Assembly: GCA_945860705.1 (NCBI GenBank)
Contig: CAMART010000023.1
Location: 1-48,771, forward strand
Source: Chitinophaga pinensis
GTDB lineage: Bacteria; Bacteroidota; Bacteroidia; Chitinophagales; CAMDFR01
Reading direction: 5' to 3'
DNA: 48,771 nt
In this document: piece by piece, positions 25,319 to 33,109 of the stretch
Position numbering within the stretch: the first letter of the stretch is position 1
Layout of the letters: each line of letters begins with the position of its first letter
Notes under the pieces: generated by a model
The model's database searches: none
What the model saw: only the letters and a program-made list of their open reading frames with translations
Told to the model about the DNA's origin: nothing
Translations under genes and position numbers: made by a program

Positions 25319-27937
25319 ATGAAAATACTTGATATCAAAGCAATGAAGGGTCCTAATTACTGGTCTGTAAATCGAAAACACCTCATAGTGATGTTGCTTG
25401 ATATAGAAGAGCTAGAGCAAAGACCCACAGATAAAATTGATGGATTTGCGGAGCGTCTAGAAGCCATGTTTCCTACTATGTATGAACATAGATGCAGCGA
25501 AGGTGCACCAGGCGGTTTTTTTCATAGACTCAAAGAAGGCACCTGGATGGGACATGTGATAGAGCACATAGCTTTAGAGATACAAACACTTGCAGGTATG
25601 GAATGTGGATATGGACGCACCAGAAGTAGCGATAAAGAAGGTGTATACTATGTAGTATTTTCATATTGGGAAGAAAAAGCAGGTATCTATGCTGCCAAAG
25701 CATCGGTACGTATCGCACAAGCACTAATAGATGGCACTGAATATGACCTAGCAGAAGATATACAAAACCTACGTGAACTAAGAGAAAAAGAAAGACTAGG
25801 ACCTTCAACAGGTTCTATAGTAGAAGAAGCTATCAAAAGAAATATACCTTATATCCGACTCAATAGAAGTTCACTTGTACAACTAGGCTATGGTATCAAT
25901 CAAAAAAGAATACAGGCAACTATAGCGAGCACTACATCGAGCATAGCTGTAGAAATAGCCTGCGATAAAGAAGATACTAAAAATCTTCTAGAAGCTGCGC
26001 AAATACCTGTGCCTAGTGGTACTATCATCTATGATGAAGAAGACTTAGCAGCTTCTATCAAAAAAATAAACTATCCTATAGTATTGAAACCCGTAAATGG
26101 AAATCATGGTAAAGGCGCAACTACTAATATCCGCAATTGGGAAGAAGCCCTAGAAGCTATGGCAGCCGCAAAAAAATATGGTAGAGCGATTATTTGCGAA
26201 AAATTTATCACGGGTAGAGACCATAGAATTTTAGTGATCAATTATAAATTTGTTGCAGCAGCTATTCGTACTCCTGCAGCAGTGATTGGTGATGGAGTAT
26301 CTACTGTACAACAACTCATAGACAAAGTAAATAGTGACCCTCGTCGTGGATACGGACATGAAAAAGTACTCACATCTATCAAAGTAGATGATTTCACTAT
26401 GAATATGCTTACAGACAAAGGTTATACGCTGGATACTGTCATCAAAAAAGATGAAGAACTGTGGCTCAAACCAACTGCCAACCTGAGTACTGGTGGAACG
26501 GCTACCGATGTGACAGACCTTGTGCACCCAAGCAATGTATTCATGTGTGAACGTATAGCACGTATCATAGGACTCGATATCTGCGGTATAGATATCATGG
26601 CCGAAAACCTTACCGAACCTCTTGCAGATACTGGTGGTGCGATATTAGAAGTAAATGCTGCTCCAGGATTTCGTATGCACCTAGACCCAACCGATGGGCT
26701 TGCACGAAACGTAGCAGAACCTGTGATAGATATGCTCTATCCTCCAGGAACATCTGCACGTATTCCTATCATAGCCATATCTGGTACCAATGGTAAAACT
26801 ACTACTACCAGACTCATAGCACATATCGTAAAACAAATAGGCTATAAAGTAGGCTATACTACAACTGATGGCGTATATATACAAAACCAATTGATGATGC
26901 GTGGTGACTGCACTGGACCAGTGAGTGCCGAGTTTGTACTCAAAGACCCTACAGTAGATTTTGCAGTGCTCGAATGTGCTCGTGGCGGTATACTCAGAGC
27001 TGGCTTAGGCTTCCACAACTGTGATGTGGCGGTAGTGACCAATGTAGCTGGCGACCATCTAGGACTTGGTGGTATAGATACTATAGATAAATTAGCTCGT
27101 GTGAAAGCTGTAGTGCCCAATACGGTATTGCCTCAAGGCTATGCTATACTCAATGCAGACGATGAATTAGTATACAAAATGGCTGAAGAACTCAGATGCA
27201 AAATAGCTTATTTCTCTCTTGATGAAAATAACCCACGTATCAAAAAACATTGTGCTACAGGTGGGCTAGCTTGTGTATATGAAAATGGCTATGTGACCGT
27301 GCTCAAAGGTGCTTGGAAAATACGTATAGAAAAAGTGAGCAATATTCCTATCACCTTCAATGGTAAAGCAGAATTTAATATTGCCAATGTGATGGGCGCT
27401 GTATTGGCAGCTTATGTTCGTGACTTCAAAATAGATGATATAAAACTAGCGCTACAAACCTTCATACCATCTGCAGTGCAAACTCCTGGTAGAATGAATG
27501 TATTCAAATTTAAAAACTTCACTGTGATGTGTGACTATGCGCACAACTCGCATGGTATGCGTGCTGTAGGCAAATTTGTAAGCAAAGTAGAAGCGAGTGT
27601 AAAAGTAGGTATAGTAGCTGGAGTGGGCGATAGACGCGATGAAGATACGATAGAACTCGGAGAAGAAACTGCAAAAGTATTTGATGAAATAATCATAAGA
27701 CAAGATAGAAACCTACGTGGCAAAAGCGAAGATGAAATCATAGGCTTGCTCAAAAAAGGTATTATGAATATAGACCCAAATAAGAAAATAACGATCATAC
27801 CAAACGAGGCAGAAGCGATAGACTATGCTATAAAAAATGCGGTGAAAGATAGCTTTATCACTATCATCAGTGATGTAGTGCCAGATGCGCTCGATCAAAT
27901 CTTGAAATACAAAGAAGAAGAGAATTTGGTGATATAG
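25319..27937 (+). CDS. cphA: Cyanophycin synthetase
   Basis: An 872-residue enzyme with the full CphA1 layout. It has an N-terminal domain and then an ATP-grasp domain (about 215-470), with KPVNGNHGKGA at 257-267 and EVNAAPGFRMH at 444-454. A Mur-ligase-like domain follows, with the ATP loop GTNGKTTTTR at 489-498 and later ECARGGILRAGLGF and DYAHNSHGMRAVGKF. It builds the poly-Asp backbone and adds Arg side chains using ATP. The length is normal (about 870-900) and the frame intact. It is divergent from cyanophycinase. Base composition is visibly more GC-rich and codon choice less AT-biased than in most neighbours, which could mean transfer or high expression. Confidence 0.96.
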   Translation: MKILDIKAMKGPNYWSVNRKHLIVMLLDIEELEQRPTDKIDGFAERLEAMFPTMYEHRCSEGAPGGFFHRLKEGTWMGHVIEHIALEIQTLAGMECGYGRTRSSDKEGVYYVVFSYWEEKAGIYAAKASVRIAQALIDGTEYDLAEDIQNLRELREKERLGPSTGSIVEEAIKRNIPYIRLNRSSLVQLGYGINQKRIQATIASTTSSIAVEIACDKEDTKNLLEAAQIPVPSGTIIYDEEDLAASIKKINYPIVLKPVNGNHGKGATTNIRNWEEALEAMAAAKKYGRAIICEKFITGRDHRILVINYKFVAAAIRTPAAVIGDGVSTVQQLIDKVNSDPRRGYGHEKVLTSIKVDDFTMNMLTDKGYTLDTVIKKDEELWLKPTANLSTGGTATDVTDLVHPSNVFMCERIARIIGLDICGIDIMAENLTEPLADTGGAILEVNAAPGFRMHLDPTDGLARNVAEPVIDMLYPPGTSARIPIIAISGTNGKTTTTRLIAHIVKQIGYKVGYTTTDGVYIQNQLMMRGDCTGPVSAEFVLKDPTVDFAVLECARGGILRAGLGFHNCDVAVVTNVAGDHLGLGGIDTIDKLARVKAVVPNTVLPQGYAILNADDELVYKMAEELRCKIAYFSLDENNPRIKKHCATGGLACVYENGYVTVLKGAWKIRIEKVSNIPITFNGKAEFNIANVMGAVLAAYVRDFKIDDIKLALQTFIPSAVQTPGRMNVFKFKNFTVMCDYAHNSHGMRAVGKFVSKVEASVKVGIVAGVGDRRDEDTIELGEETAKVFDEIIIRQDRNLRGKSEDEIIGLLKKGIMNIDPNKKITIIPNEAEAIDYAIKNAVKDSFITIISDVVPDALDQILKYKEEENLVI

Positions 27938-27972
27938 TAGTAGAAATTAAATGCGAAATAAGATATAAAGAA

Positions 27973-28027
27973 AGCCTTCGCCAGTCTAACCAATTTTGGG
28001 TGGGTAGGCGAAAAATTGTTTCGCCTA
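27973..28027. repeat. Palindromic repeat after cphA
   Basis: The sequence contains a perfect 9-base hairpin, TAGGCGAAA (28005-28013) / TTTCGCCTA (28019-28027), with a five-base loop. It is preceded by a related CTTCGCC at 27976-27982. There is no T tract, so it is more likely an interspersed palindrome or RNA-stabilising hairpin than a terminator for cphA. Confidence 0.6.
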
Positions 28028-28086
28028 TATACAAGTTACAATCAAGCCTAACAGACGACACAACATCGAACAATAGACATTAATAA

Positions 28087-28932
28087 ATGAAAGGACCAGA
28101 ATTTTTAAAATACGTAATTCCAGTTTTGACAGCACTTCAATTGAATGGTGGTGCTGGCGACTCATCTGACATAATTGAACAAGTTATAGACAAATTAGGA
28201 ATAACCGAAAATGATTTAGAAGAAACAACTTCTAATGGACAATCACGTATTCGAAACCAAATTCAATGGGCAAGGTTTTATTTATTTAAAGCAGGACTAA
28301 TTGACAATGCTCAACGTGGCATTTGGCGACTAACAAATGAAGGACTTGATAGAAAACTTGACGATGATGGCGTTTACAATCTTTTTAAAGGTGTTCAGGA
28401 CAGCGTAAAGAAAACTCCCTCATCAAAGCCTAAAAAAACTGAGCCCGTATTTGAAAATATTCCAACAGAAGACGAAGAACATTCTATCGGTTTAATTAAC
28501 ATCATTCAGAACCTTACTCCATCAGGTTTTGAAAAGCTATGTAAACGACTATTGACTGAAATTGGTATCAATGAAATAGTTATTACTGGTGGCTCGGGCG
28601 ACCAAGGAATAGATGGTAAAGGAATTGTTAAACTCAATGACGTTGTTAGTTTAAATATTGTATTTCAGTGTAAGAGGTACAAAGAAACAGTTTCCCCTCA
28701 TCACGTTCGCGACTTTCGTGGGGCTATGCAAGGACGAGGTGAAAAGGGTTTAATAATAACTACAGGGCGTTTTACAAAAGAAGCAAAAAGCGAGGCCAAT
28801 CGAGACGGTGTGACTCCAATTGAATTAATAGACGGAGACAGACTTATTGAGCTCTTTGAGAAATATAGACTAGGACTTAAACCTGTGACAGTATATGAAA
28901 TTGACCATGACTTTTTCAAGGGATTTAACTAG
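28087..28932 (+). CDS. Mrr-type restriction endonuclease
   Basis: A 281-residue protein. Residues 1 to about 105 form the Mrr N-terminal winged-helix domain (FLKYVIPVLTAL at 6-17, RIRNQIQWARFYLFKAGLID, IWRLTNEG). A charged linker is followed by the Mrr catalytic domain, with the PD-(D/E)xK-type residues Asp176 in GDQGIDGKG and Gln194/Lys196 in FQCKRY. Mrr enzymes cut methylated foreign DNA (type IV restriction). No methyltransferase or other restriction subunit is adjacent, as expected for type IV. Flanking palindromes and repeats suggest recent acquisition. Confidence 0.93.
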   Translation: MKGPEFLKYVIPVLTALQLNGGAGDSSDIIEQVIDKLGITENDLEETTSNGQSRIRNQIQWARFYLFKAGLIDNAQRGIWRLTNEGLDRKLDDDGVYNLFKGVQDSVKKTPSSKPKKTEPVFENIPTEDEEHSIGLINIIQNLTPSGFEKLCKRLLTEIGINEIVITGGSGDQGIDGKGIVKLNDVVSLNIVFQCKRYKETVSPHHVRDFRGAMQGRGEKGLIITTGRFTKEAKSEANRDGVTPIELIDGDRLIELFEKYRLGLKPVTVYEIDHDFFKGFN

Positions 28933-28936
28933 AAGG

Positions 28937-29032
28937 CCCACTCGTCCTCGTTTAACGAAGTGTAACGAGAATGATATAAATGTACGTTTGTAAGGTACAA
29001 ATTAATTAATTACATTTGAAAGATGAGTGGGT
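28937..29032 (+). repeat. Direct repeat copy A, MITE-like, with embedded promoter
   Basis: A 96-base element bounded by the inverted ends CCCACTC (28937-28943) and GAGTGGG (29025-29031). Its 88 bases from 28945 to 29032 recur at 29868-29954 in the same orientation with only scattered substitutions and one deleted base. The 5' part holds a small hairpin CTCGTT...AACGAG. The 3' part holds a perfect promoter. Confidence 0.75.
28987..29018 (+). promoter_or_regulatory. Consensus promoter inside repeat copy A
   Basis: TTTG at 28987-28990, a 20-base spacer, then TACATTTG at 29011-29018. This exactly matches the Bacteroidota TTTG / TAnnTTTG consensus and the spacing at rpsO. It points toward the secreted-protein gene at 29310. 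Confidence 0.65.
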
Positions 29033-29149
29033 ATAGCATATCATATTTCGAACCATAGTTAAGCTGTCAACTATATATAATATTTTTTTCGTATCATAAT
29101 CAAATATAAACGTATCAAATCGTATCAATTCAATCTACTCCTTAAAAAA

Positions 29150-29178
29150 GTCCTCGTTACGTTTCACTAAACAAGGAC
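29150..29178. repeat. Hairpin related to repeat A in inverted orientation
   Basis: GTCCTCGTT...AACAAGGAC forms an imperfect hairpin. Its reverse complement matches the 5' 26 bases of repeat copy A at 21 positions, with all five differences being transitions. It may mark the right end of a slightly larger element starting at 28944. Confidence 0.55.
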
Positions 29179-29309
29179 TAGAAAGGGTCGCCATGTAAAA
29201 TGGAAACTGTAGTTGGTATAAATATTATATTCAGTAATTCAATGTAAAATTCATTATTTATACAAATTTGTTGTAGCATTACATTTCATTATAAAAATCA
29301 TTCACCTTT

Positions 29310-29786
29310 ATGAAAAAATGTTTAATACCTACATTATTTTTTTTATTATTATCAATAACAATGAATGCCCAGCCTATTAAATTTTCATCTATCAAAAGTA
29401 TTAAGCCTTTCATTGGACAAACAGATGATGTCATAGCAAAAATATTAGAAAAAAACGAATACCATTTACATGGCTTAGATAAAATTGATGGACTATGGGT
29501 TCGAGGGTATTTTGATGAAGAAATGCGATATTGGATTGAAGTGATATTAGATAGTAATAACAAATGTGTAGGTGTCTGGTTTGGCGGAATAAATGATACA
29601 GAATATCAAGGTGTAAAAAACTTTATAATAGATAATAAATACAGTTTGTTACAAAGAAATGATACTGGCACTATAAAAACTGATATCTGGCAAAGTCCCG
29701 AAAAACAATGGGAAATAATTATTACTTATAAAAATACTCCGGATTTTAAGTTGAGACATATTAAGTTTTATTTAATAAAACCTTAA
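29310..29786 (+). CDS. Hypothetical secreted protein
   Basis: A 158-residue protein with a clear signal peptide (MKKCLIPTLFFLLLSITMNAQ, cleavage after AQ). The mature protein is about 137 residues and beta-rich, with IKPFIGQTDDVIAKILEKN, YWIEVILDSNNKCVGVWFGG and a final KLRHIKFYLI-type strand. The signal and the repeated short beta segments suggest a periplasmic or outer-membrane location. It lies between two direct repeats that each carry a promoter. I do not recognise the family. Confidence 0.72.
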   Translation: MKKCLIPTLFFLLLSITMNAQPIKFSSIKSIKPFIGQTDDVIAKILEKNEYHLHGLDKIDGLWVRGYFDEEMRYWIEVILDSNNKCVGVWFGGINDTEYQGVKNFIIDNKYSLLQRNDTGTIKTDIWQSPEKQWEIIITYKNTPDFKLRHIKFYLIKP

Positions 29787-29820
29787 TCATAAATGTTACT
29801 CCTATGTTATTAAGCTCATG

Positions 29821-29850
29821 CTGGCGCACGCATGTCGCGTGTGACAGTAT
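29821..29850. repeat. GC-rich palindrome (CTGGCGCACGC / GCGTGTGACAG)
   Basis: Arms at 29821-29831 and 29837-29847 pair with two wobble/mismatch positions around the loop ATGTC. They are followed by TATTTTTAT. The element is strikingly GC-rich against its surroundings and may act as a terminator for the preceding gene or be an interspersed palindrome. Confidence 0.55.
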
Positions 29851-29867
29851 TTTTATACCACCTCTAA

Positions 29868-29954
29868 TCCTCGTTTAACGAAGTATAAGAAGATGATATA
29901 AATTTACGTTTGTAAGGTATATATTAATTAATTACATTTGAATAGTGAGTGGGT
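29868..29954 (+). repeat. Direct repeat copy B with embedded promoter
   Basis: The second copy of the element at 28937-29032. From TCCTCGTTTAACGAAG to GAGTGGGT it aligns over 87 bases with copy A. Its left inverted end is degraded (CCACCTC), while the right end GAGTGGG is intact. Confidence 0.75.
29909..29940 (+). promoter_or_regulatory. Consensus promoter inside repeat copy B
   Basis: TTTG at 29909-29912, a 20-base spacer, and TACATTTG at 29933-29940, identical in both boxes to copy A. Transcription would start near 29947, so the ATG at 29945 is unlikely to be the start of the following gene. Confidence 0.65.
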
Positions 29955-30031
29955 TTTATTTATTTTATATTTGTAATGCAGAGAGTTTTCATAATTTAAT
30001 AAACCAAAGTGTGACTCTATCATTACAGCAA

Positions 30032-31225
30032 ATGATAAAAAAAATAACTTCAAGAAAAATATTTTTTATGAGGAGATTTACTATGTTTTTCTATTTGGTA
30101 CTTTCTGCTAATTTAGCTTTGGCTAATCTTATATATCATCCAATTAGCTTTATTCTTAGCACAGATAAAGAATGCTATTTCGAAGGCGAAAAAATCACTT
30201 TTTTGATTACCATTACCAACAACGATAAAGAAAGGACGCTTCCTGTTTTATTGCCTCACACCCAAAATACAGGGCAAAAATTATTTTATTTAAACGCTTA
30301 CGACAAGGCAAACAATACTCTATTACTAAGATATTCTGAAGATAGAATGCTCAAAATGATGGTGCGTGAAATAGGAAATGTGAATATCAAATACCTAAAA
30401 CCACTCGAACAAATTGTTGTCCCTATTTACCTCAATGATTTTGATAATTACTATAGTTATTACACTCAAAATGCTTCCCATCATAGTTTTGGGGTTCCAC
30501 TATTTGCAGGGGTCTACAAAATTAATGTTACCTATAACCCCAATGGTATTTCATTGGGAGATAGCATTTATACTTACTACGATGGCTTTGAAAAAAACAT
30601 AGCATCAGATGGAAAGCAGTTAATACCTATAAATGGGCAAATAACCCAAATGATTGATTTAAAAATTAAGCGAAGTGCCGATACCATTGTCACTATTGAA
30701 CGGAATAAGTATTATATAAAAACAGATGGTCATCGTTTCTTCTATTTATCGGAAAATTTACCCGAAATAACAACAGACACTCGTTGCCATCACATCACCG
30801 ACCTACCACCCGATAGTTGTTCCATCAAGAATGATTATTTCTATAGTCATTTTACTGATCTGTATGCTGAAGGCATTCTCCGTTTTGAAGATGGAGACAT
30901 CAGAGAATACAGGAAATATTCTGATTGGTGTCCAAGCTATTTGTATACAGAGAGATACAATGAATTTAAACAAAAAACGCACTATGAACTGCAATTACCT
31001 GACAAAAGATTTTACAGTGTTTCATATAATCAGCCAAGCGGTAGTATGCACCAAGAGACTTATTGTTCAGCAGATGGTACGCTATGCAATGTAATTACAT
31101 ATATTTACGATAAAGAAGGTAAATTAAAAAGAAAAGATTTTTCCCAGACACAACCCTGTATCGAAGTTGAAATTGACGGAAAGAAAAGGAGTACAGAAAG
31201 AGGTATTAATCTTGAAGGACAATGA
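30032..31225 (+). CDS. Hypothetical secreted protein with Ig-like N-terminal domain
   Basis: A protein of about 397 residues. I place the start at the ATG at 30032, or possibly 30068. The earlier ATG at 29945 lies inside the repeat and next to the predicted transcription start. From 30068 the N-terminus reads MRRFTMFFYLVLSANLALA, a good signal peptide. The mature N-terminal ~170 residues have the look of an immunoglobulin-like domain (FILSTDKECYFEGEKITFLITITNN). The C-terminal part repeats Tyr/Lys/Glu-rich beta segments like those of toxin-antitoxin-type MORN/RHS repeats (KLKRKDFSQ). An extracytoplasmic role is likely; function is unknown. Confidence 0.7.
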   Translation: MIKKITSRKIFFMRRFTMFFYLVLSANLALANLIYHPISFILSTDKECYFEGEKITFLITITNNDKERTLPVLLPHTQNTGQKLFYLNAYDKANNTLLLRYSEDRMLKMMVREIGNVNIKYLKPLEQIVVPIYLNDFDNYYSYYTQNASHHSFGVPLFAGVYKINVTYNPNGISLGDSIYTYYDGFEKNIASDGKQLIPINGQITQMIDLKIKRSADTIVTIERNKYYIKTDGHRFFYLSENLPEITTDTRCHHITDLPPDSCSIKNDYFYSHFTDLYAEGILRFEDGDIREYRKYSDWCPSYLYTERYNEFKQKTHYELQLPDKRFYSVSYNQPSGSMHQETYCSADGTLCNVITYIYDKEGKLKRKDFSQTQPCIEVEIDGKKRSTERGINLEGQ

Positions 31226-31437
31226 TAATACCAATGGCTATAACACCTATCTGTCTGTAGTAAAAGAAGTAGGCATGTGCTAGGTGAAATGGACTTTAAA
31301 AGTTTCGCCAACTGAAATAAACTGAAGTACTTTAATAGAATAATACAATTCATTTTATTAATTGTATAATATGTATGAGTGGAAAGTAAACCAATTTTGC
31401 ATCGTTCTGGAAACTCTGCTATAAAGCTAAAATAAAT

Positions 31438-31959
31438 ATGACAAGTACGAAAAAAAGTATTTTATCAAACATCTTATTAATTATAACAGCAACTGCTATG
31501 TCTCAAACACTAAAAACCGTTCCTTATGTCGATTTGAAAAAATATGCTGGAAAGTGGTATGAAATTGCTTCCATTCCACAATATTTTCAAAAGGGTTGTA
31601 ATTGCACAACAGCTGAATACTCTTTATCAGATAAAGGTTTTGTAATCGTTGAAAATAGATGTAATAGGGATAGTATCAATGGAAATCAATCTTACATCAA
31701 AGGAAAAGCATTTGTAGATAAAAACAGTGGAAATGCAAAACTAAAAGTCCAATTCTTTTGGCCCTTCAAAGGAAAATACTGGATAATAGATTTAGCAGAG
31801 GATTATAGTTATGCAGTAGTTGGGCACCCAAATAGAAATTACTTATGGATACTTTCAAGAACGACAAAAATGAACGAAACAACTTACCAGCAAATCATTT
31901 CTCGTATTAAAGAAAAAGAATTTGACATTTCAAAAATTAAACTCACAACACAAAAATAA
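31438..31959 (+). CDS. Bacterial lipocalin family protein (Blc-like)
   Basis: A 173-residue lipocalin. The first strand signature is YAGKWYEIASIPQYFQKG (GKWYEI at 38-43). The later signature YAVVGHPNRNYLWILSRT, ending in the Arg that closes the barrel, is also present. The N-terminal hydrophobic segment (residues 8-22) ends in AMSQ, so it appears to be a signal peptide without a lipobox; E. coli Blc, by contrast, is a lipoprotein. It probably binds a lipid or hydrophobic ligand in the periplasm. It is followed after 4 bases by a DJ-1/PfpI gene, probably co-transcribed. Confidence 0.9.
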   Translation: MTSTKKSILSNILLIITATAMSQTLKTVPYVDLKKYAGKWYEIASIPQYFQKGCNCTTAEYSLSDKGFVIVENRCNRDSINGNQSYIKGKAFVDKNSGNAKLKVQFFWPFKGKYWIIDLAEDYSYAVVGHPNRNYLWILSRTTKMNETTYQQIISRIKEKEFDISKIKLTTQK

Positions 31960-31963
31960 AATT

Positions 31964-32662
31964 ATGAAAATATTAATAGTATTAACTTCCCATAGCGAAT
32001 TAGGAAATACAGGTGAAAAAACTGGATTTTGGATAGAAGAATTTGCTTCGCCATACTATGTTTTAGCTGATGCTGGAGCAATAATTACTATTGCATCACC
32101 AAAAGGTGGACAACCTCCTGTTGACCCTAAAAGCGAATTAGCAGATGCACAAACCCCTTCGACAATAAGATTTTATAAAGATGAAATGGCTATTGAAAAA
32201 GTGGCATATTCCATGGAACTTAGTGAAATTAAATATGAAGATTATGATGCTGTATTTTATCCAGGAGGTCATGGTCCGTTATGGGATTTAGCAAATGATA
32301 AAGACTCTATTAAATTGATAGAATATTTTTACAACCATCAAAAACCAATAGCTTTTGTATGCCATTCACCTGCTGCATTAGTAAATGTATCGGCAGAAAA
32401 TGGACAACCACTTGTAAAAGGAAAACATCTTACAGGTTTTTCGAACACAGAAGAAGAAGCAGTGGGGTTAACTAAAGTAGTTCCATTTTTACTAGAAGAT
32501 AAATTGAAAAAACTTGGTGCACATTATACAAATAGTAACCATTGGGAATCATACGTTCAACAAGATGGCTTGCTTATAACTGGGCAAAATCCAGCTTCAT
32601 CTGAGGCAGTTGCTAAATTACTTTTAAAAACACTTAGAGCTAAAAAAACACATCATTCATAA
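31964..32662 (+). CDS. DJ-1/PfpI family protein (type 1 glutamine amidotransferase-like)
   Basis: A 232-residue protein. I take the ATG at 31964, which follows the lipocalin stop by 4 bases and starts directly at the first strand (KILIVLTSHSELG). The nucleophile elbow carries Cys133-His134 in IAFVCHSPAALV, and Glu25 in GFWIEEF is the matching acid. This is the Hsp31-like pattern of glyoxalase III/chaperone members. Likely roles are detoxification of methylglyoxal or protein repair; the exact activity is not determined by sequence. A short degraded copy of its 5' end lies 200 bases downstream. Confidence 0.9.
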   Translation: MKILIVLTSHSELGNTGEKTGFWIEEFASPYYVLADAGAIITIASPKGGQPPVDPKSELADAQTPSTIRFYKDEMAIEKVAYSMELSEIKYEDYDAVFYPGGHGPLWDLANDKDSIKLIEYFYNHQKPIAFVCHSPAALVNVSAENGQPLVKGKHLTGFSNTEEEAVGLTKVVPFLLEDKLKKLGAHYTNSNHWESYVQQDGLLITGQNPASSEAVAKLLLKTLRAKKTHHS

Positions 32663-32704
32663 ACTAATCTGAAAACTAAATTTTCTATATTTTTACTTTT
32701 TAGT

Positions 32705-32848
32705 ATGTCATCTACAGAGCATCAAATAAAATATGTCACCAATTTTCAAGACCTGTTTGATATACCATTGTTCGGAGAAATATATTCAGTTTGTTGGAAT
32801 AGAAAACTCGCGGTGATTTTTGGAGATTATACAAAAAATAGAAACTGA
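32705..32848 (+). pseudogene. 47-codon gene remnant, possibly DUF1826-like
   Basis: An open frame from ATG 32705 to TGA 32846-32848. The product has the segment TNFQDLFDIPLFGEIYSVCW and ends after DYTKNRN. From memory it resembles the N-terminus of a longer Bacteroidota family (DUF1826-like), so I read it as a truncated remnant. The family name is uncertain; a real 47-residue protein is the alternative. Confidence 0.45.
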
Positions 32849-32854
32849 AGAGAA

Positions 32855-32993
32855 CATTAATAGTATTAACTTCCCATAGCAAATTAGGAAGTACCGGTGA
32901 AAAAACTGGATTTTGGATAGAAGATTTTTTTGTGTCAGTAAGGTCTTCCGCAGGAAACCTCGCTGGAATGAATATCAAATATATGATTAGTTA
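32855..32993 (+). pseudogene. Degraded duplicate of the 5' end of the DJ-1/PfpI gene
   Basis: Bases 32855-32926 match the first ~72 coding bases of the gene at 31964 with about four substitutions. The frame reads LIVLTSHSKLGSTGEKTGFW. It then runs into unrelated sequence with a palindrome and stops at TAA near 32993. There is no start codon. It is best explained as a partial duplication left by recombination. Confidence 0.75.
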
Positions 32994-33021
32994 AACATCA
33001 GAGTCTCGTCTCTAGACGAGA
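32941..33021. repeat. Two short palindromes
   Basis: AGGTCTTCC (32941-32949) / GGAAACCT (32953-32960) is an imperfect hairpin. TCTCGTC (33004-33010) / GACGAGA (33015-33021) is a perfect seven-base stem with a TCTA loop. Both resemble interspersed intergenic palindromes. Confidence 0.5.
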
Positions 33022-33109
33022 TAAATTGAAAAAAAACAATCTTAATTACAAAATAAAAAACAACTAAAAAAACATACAAACTTCAATAAACTATATATTT
33101 GATTTCAAA

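Larger units (their letters stand above)
28933..29309 (+). other. Gene-free interval carrying repeat elements
   Basis: This 377-base gap follows the Mrr gene. It contains a 96-base repeat with an embedded promoter (28937-29032) and a related hairpin in inverted orientation (29150-29178), both listed separately. I see no credible gene in the rest. Confidence 0.7.
32663..33109 (+). other. Gene-free interval with gene remnants and palindromes
   Basis: This 447-base gap holds two open-frame fragments (32705-32848 and about 32855-32993), a palindrome at 32941-32960 and a second palindrome at 33004-33021. No intact gene is present. Confidence 0.75.

Noticed and set aside
27973-28060. Possible integron attC site before the Mrr gene
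   Set aside because: Core-like RYYYAAC sequences occur at two places, but no matching GTTRRRY partner lies at the right distance and orientation, and no integrase is present.
29945-30031. Earlier ATG for the secreted protein at 30032
   Set aside because: It lies inside repeat copy B and at the predicted transcription start, and it would place the signal peptide internally.
31922-31963. Earlier ATG for the DJ-1/PfpI gene inside the lipocalin gene
   Set aside because: The family's first beta strand begins at the ATG at 31964, which directly follows the lipocalin stop.
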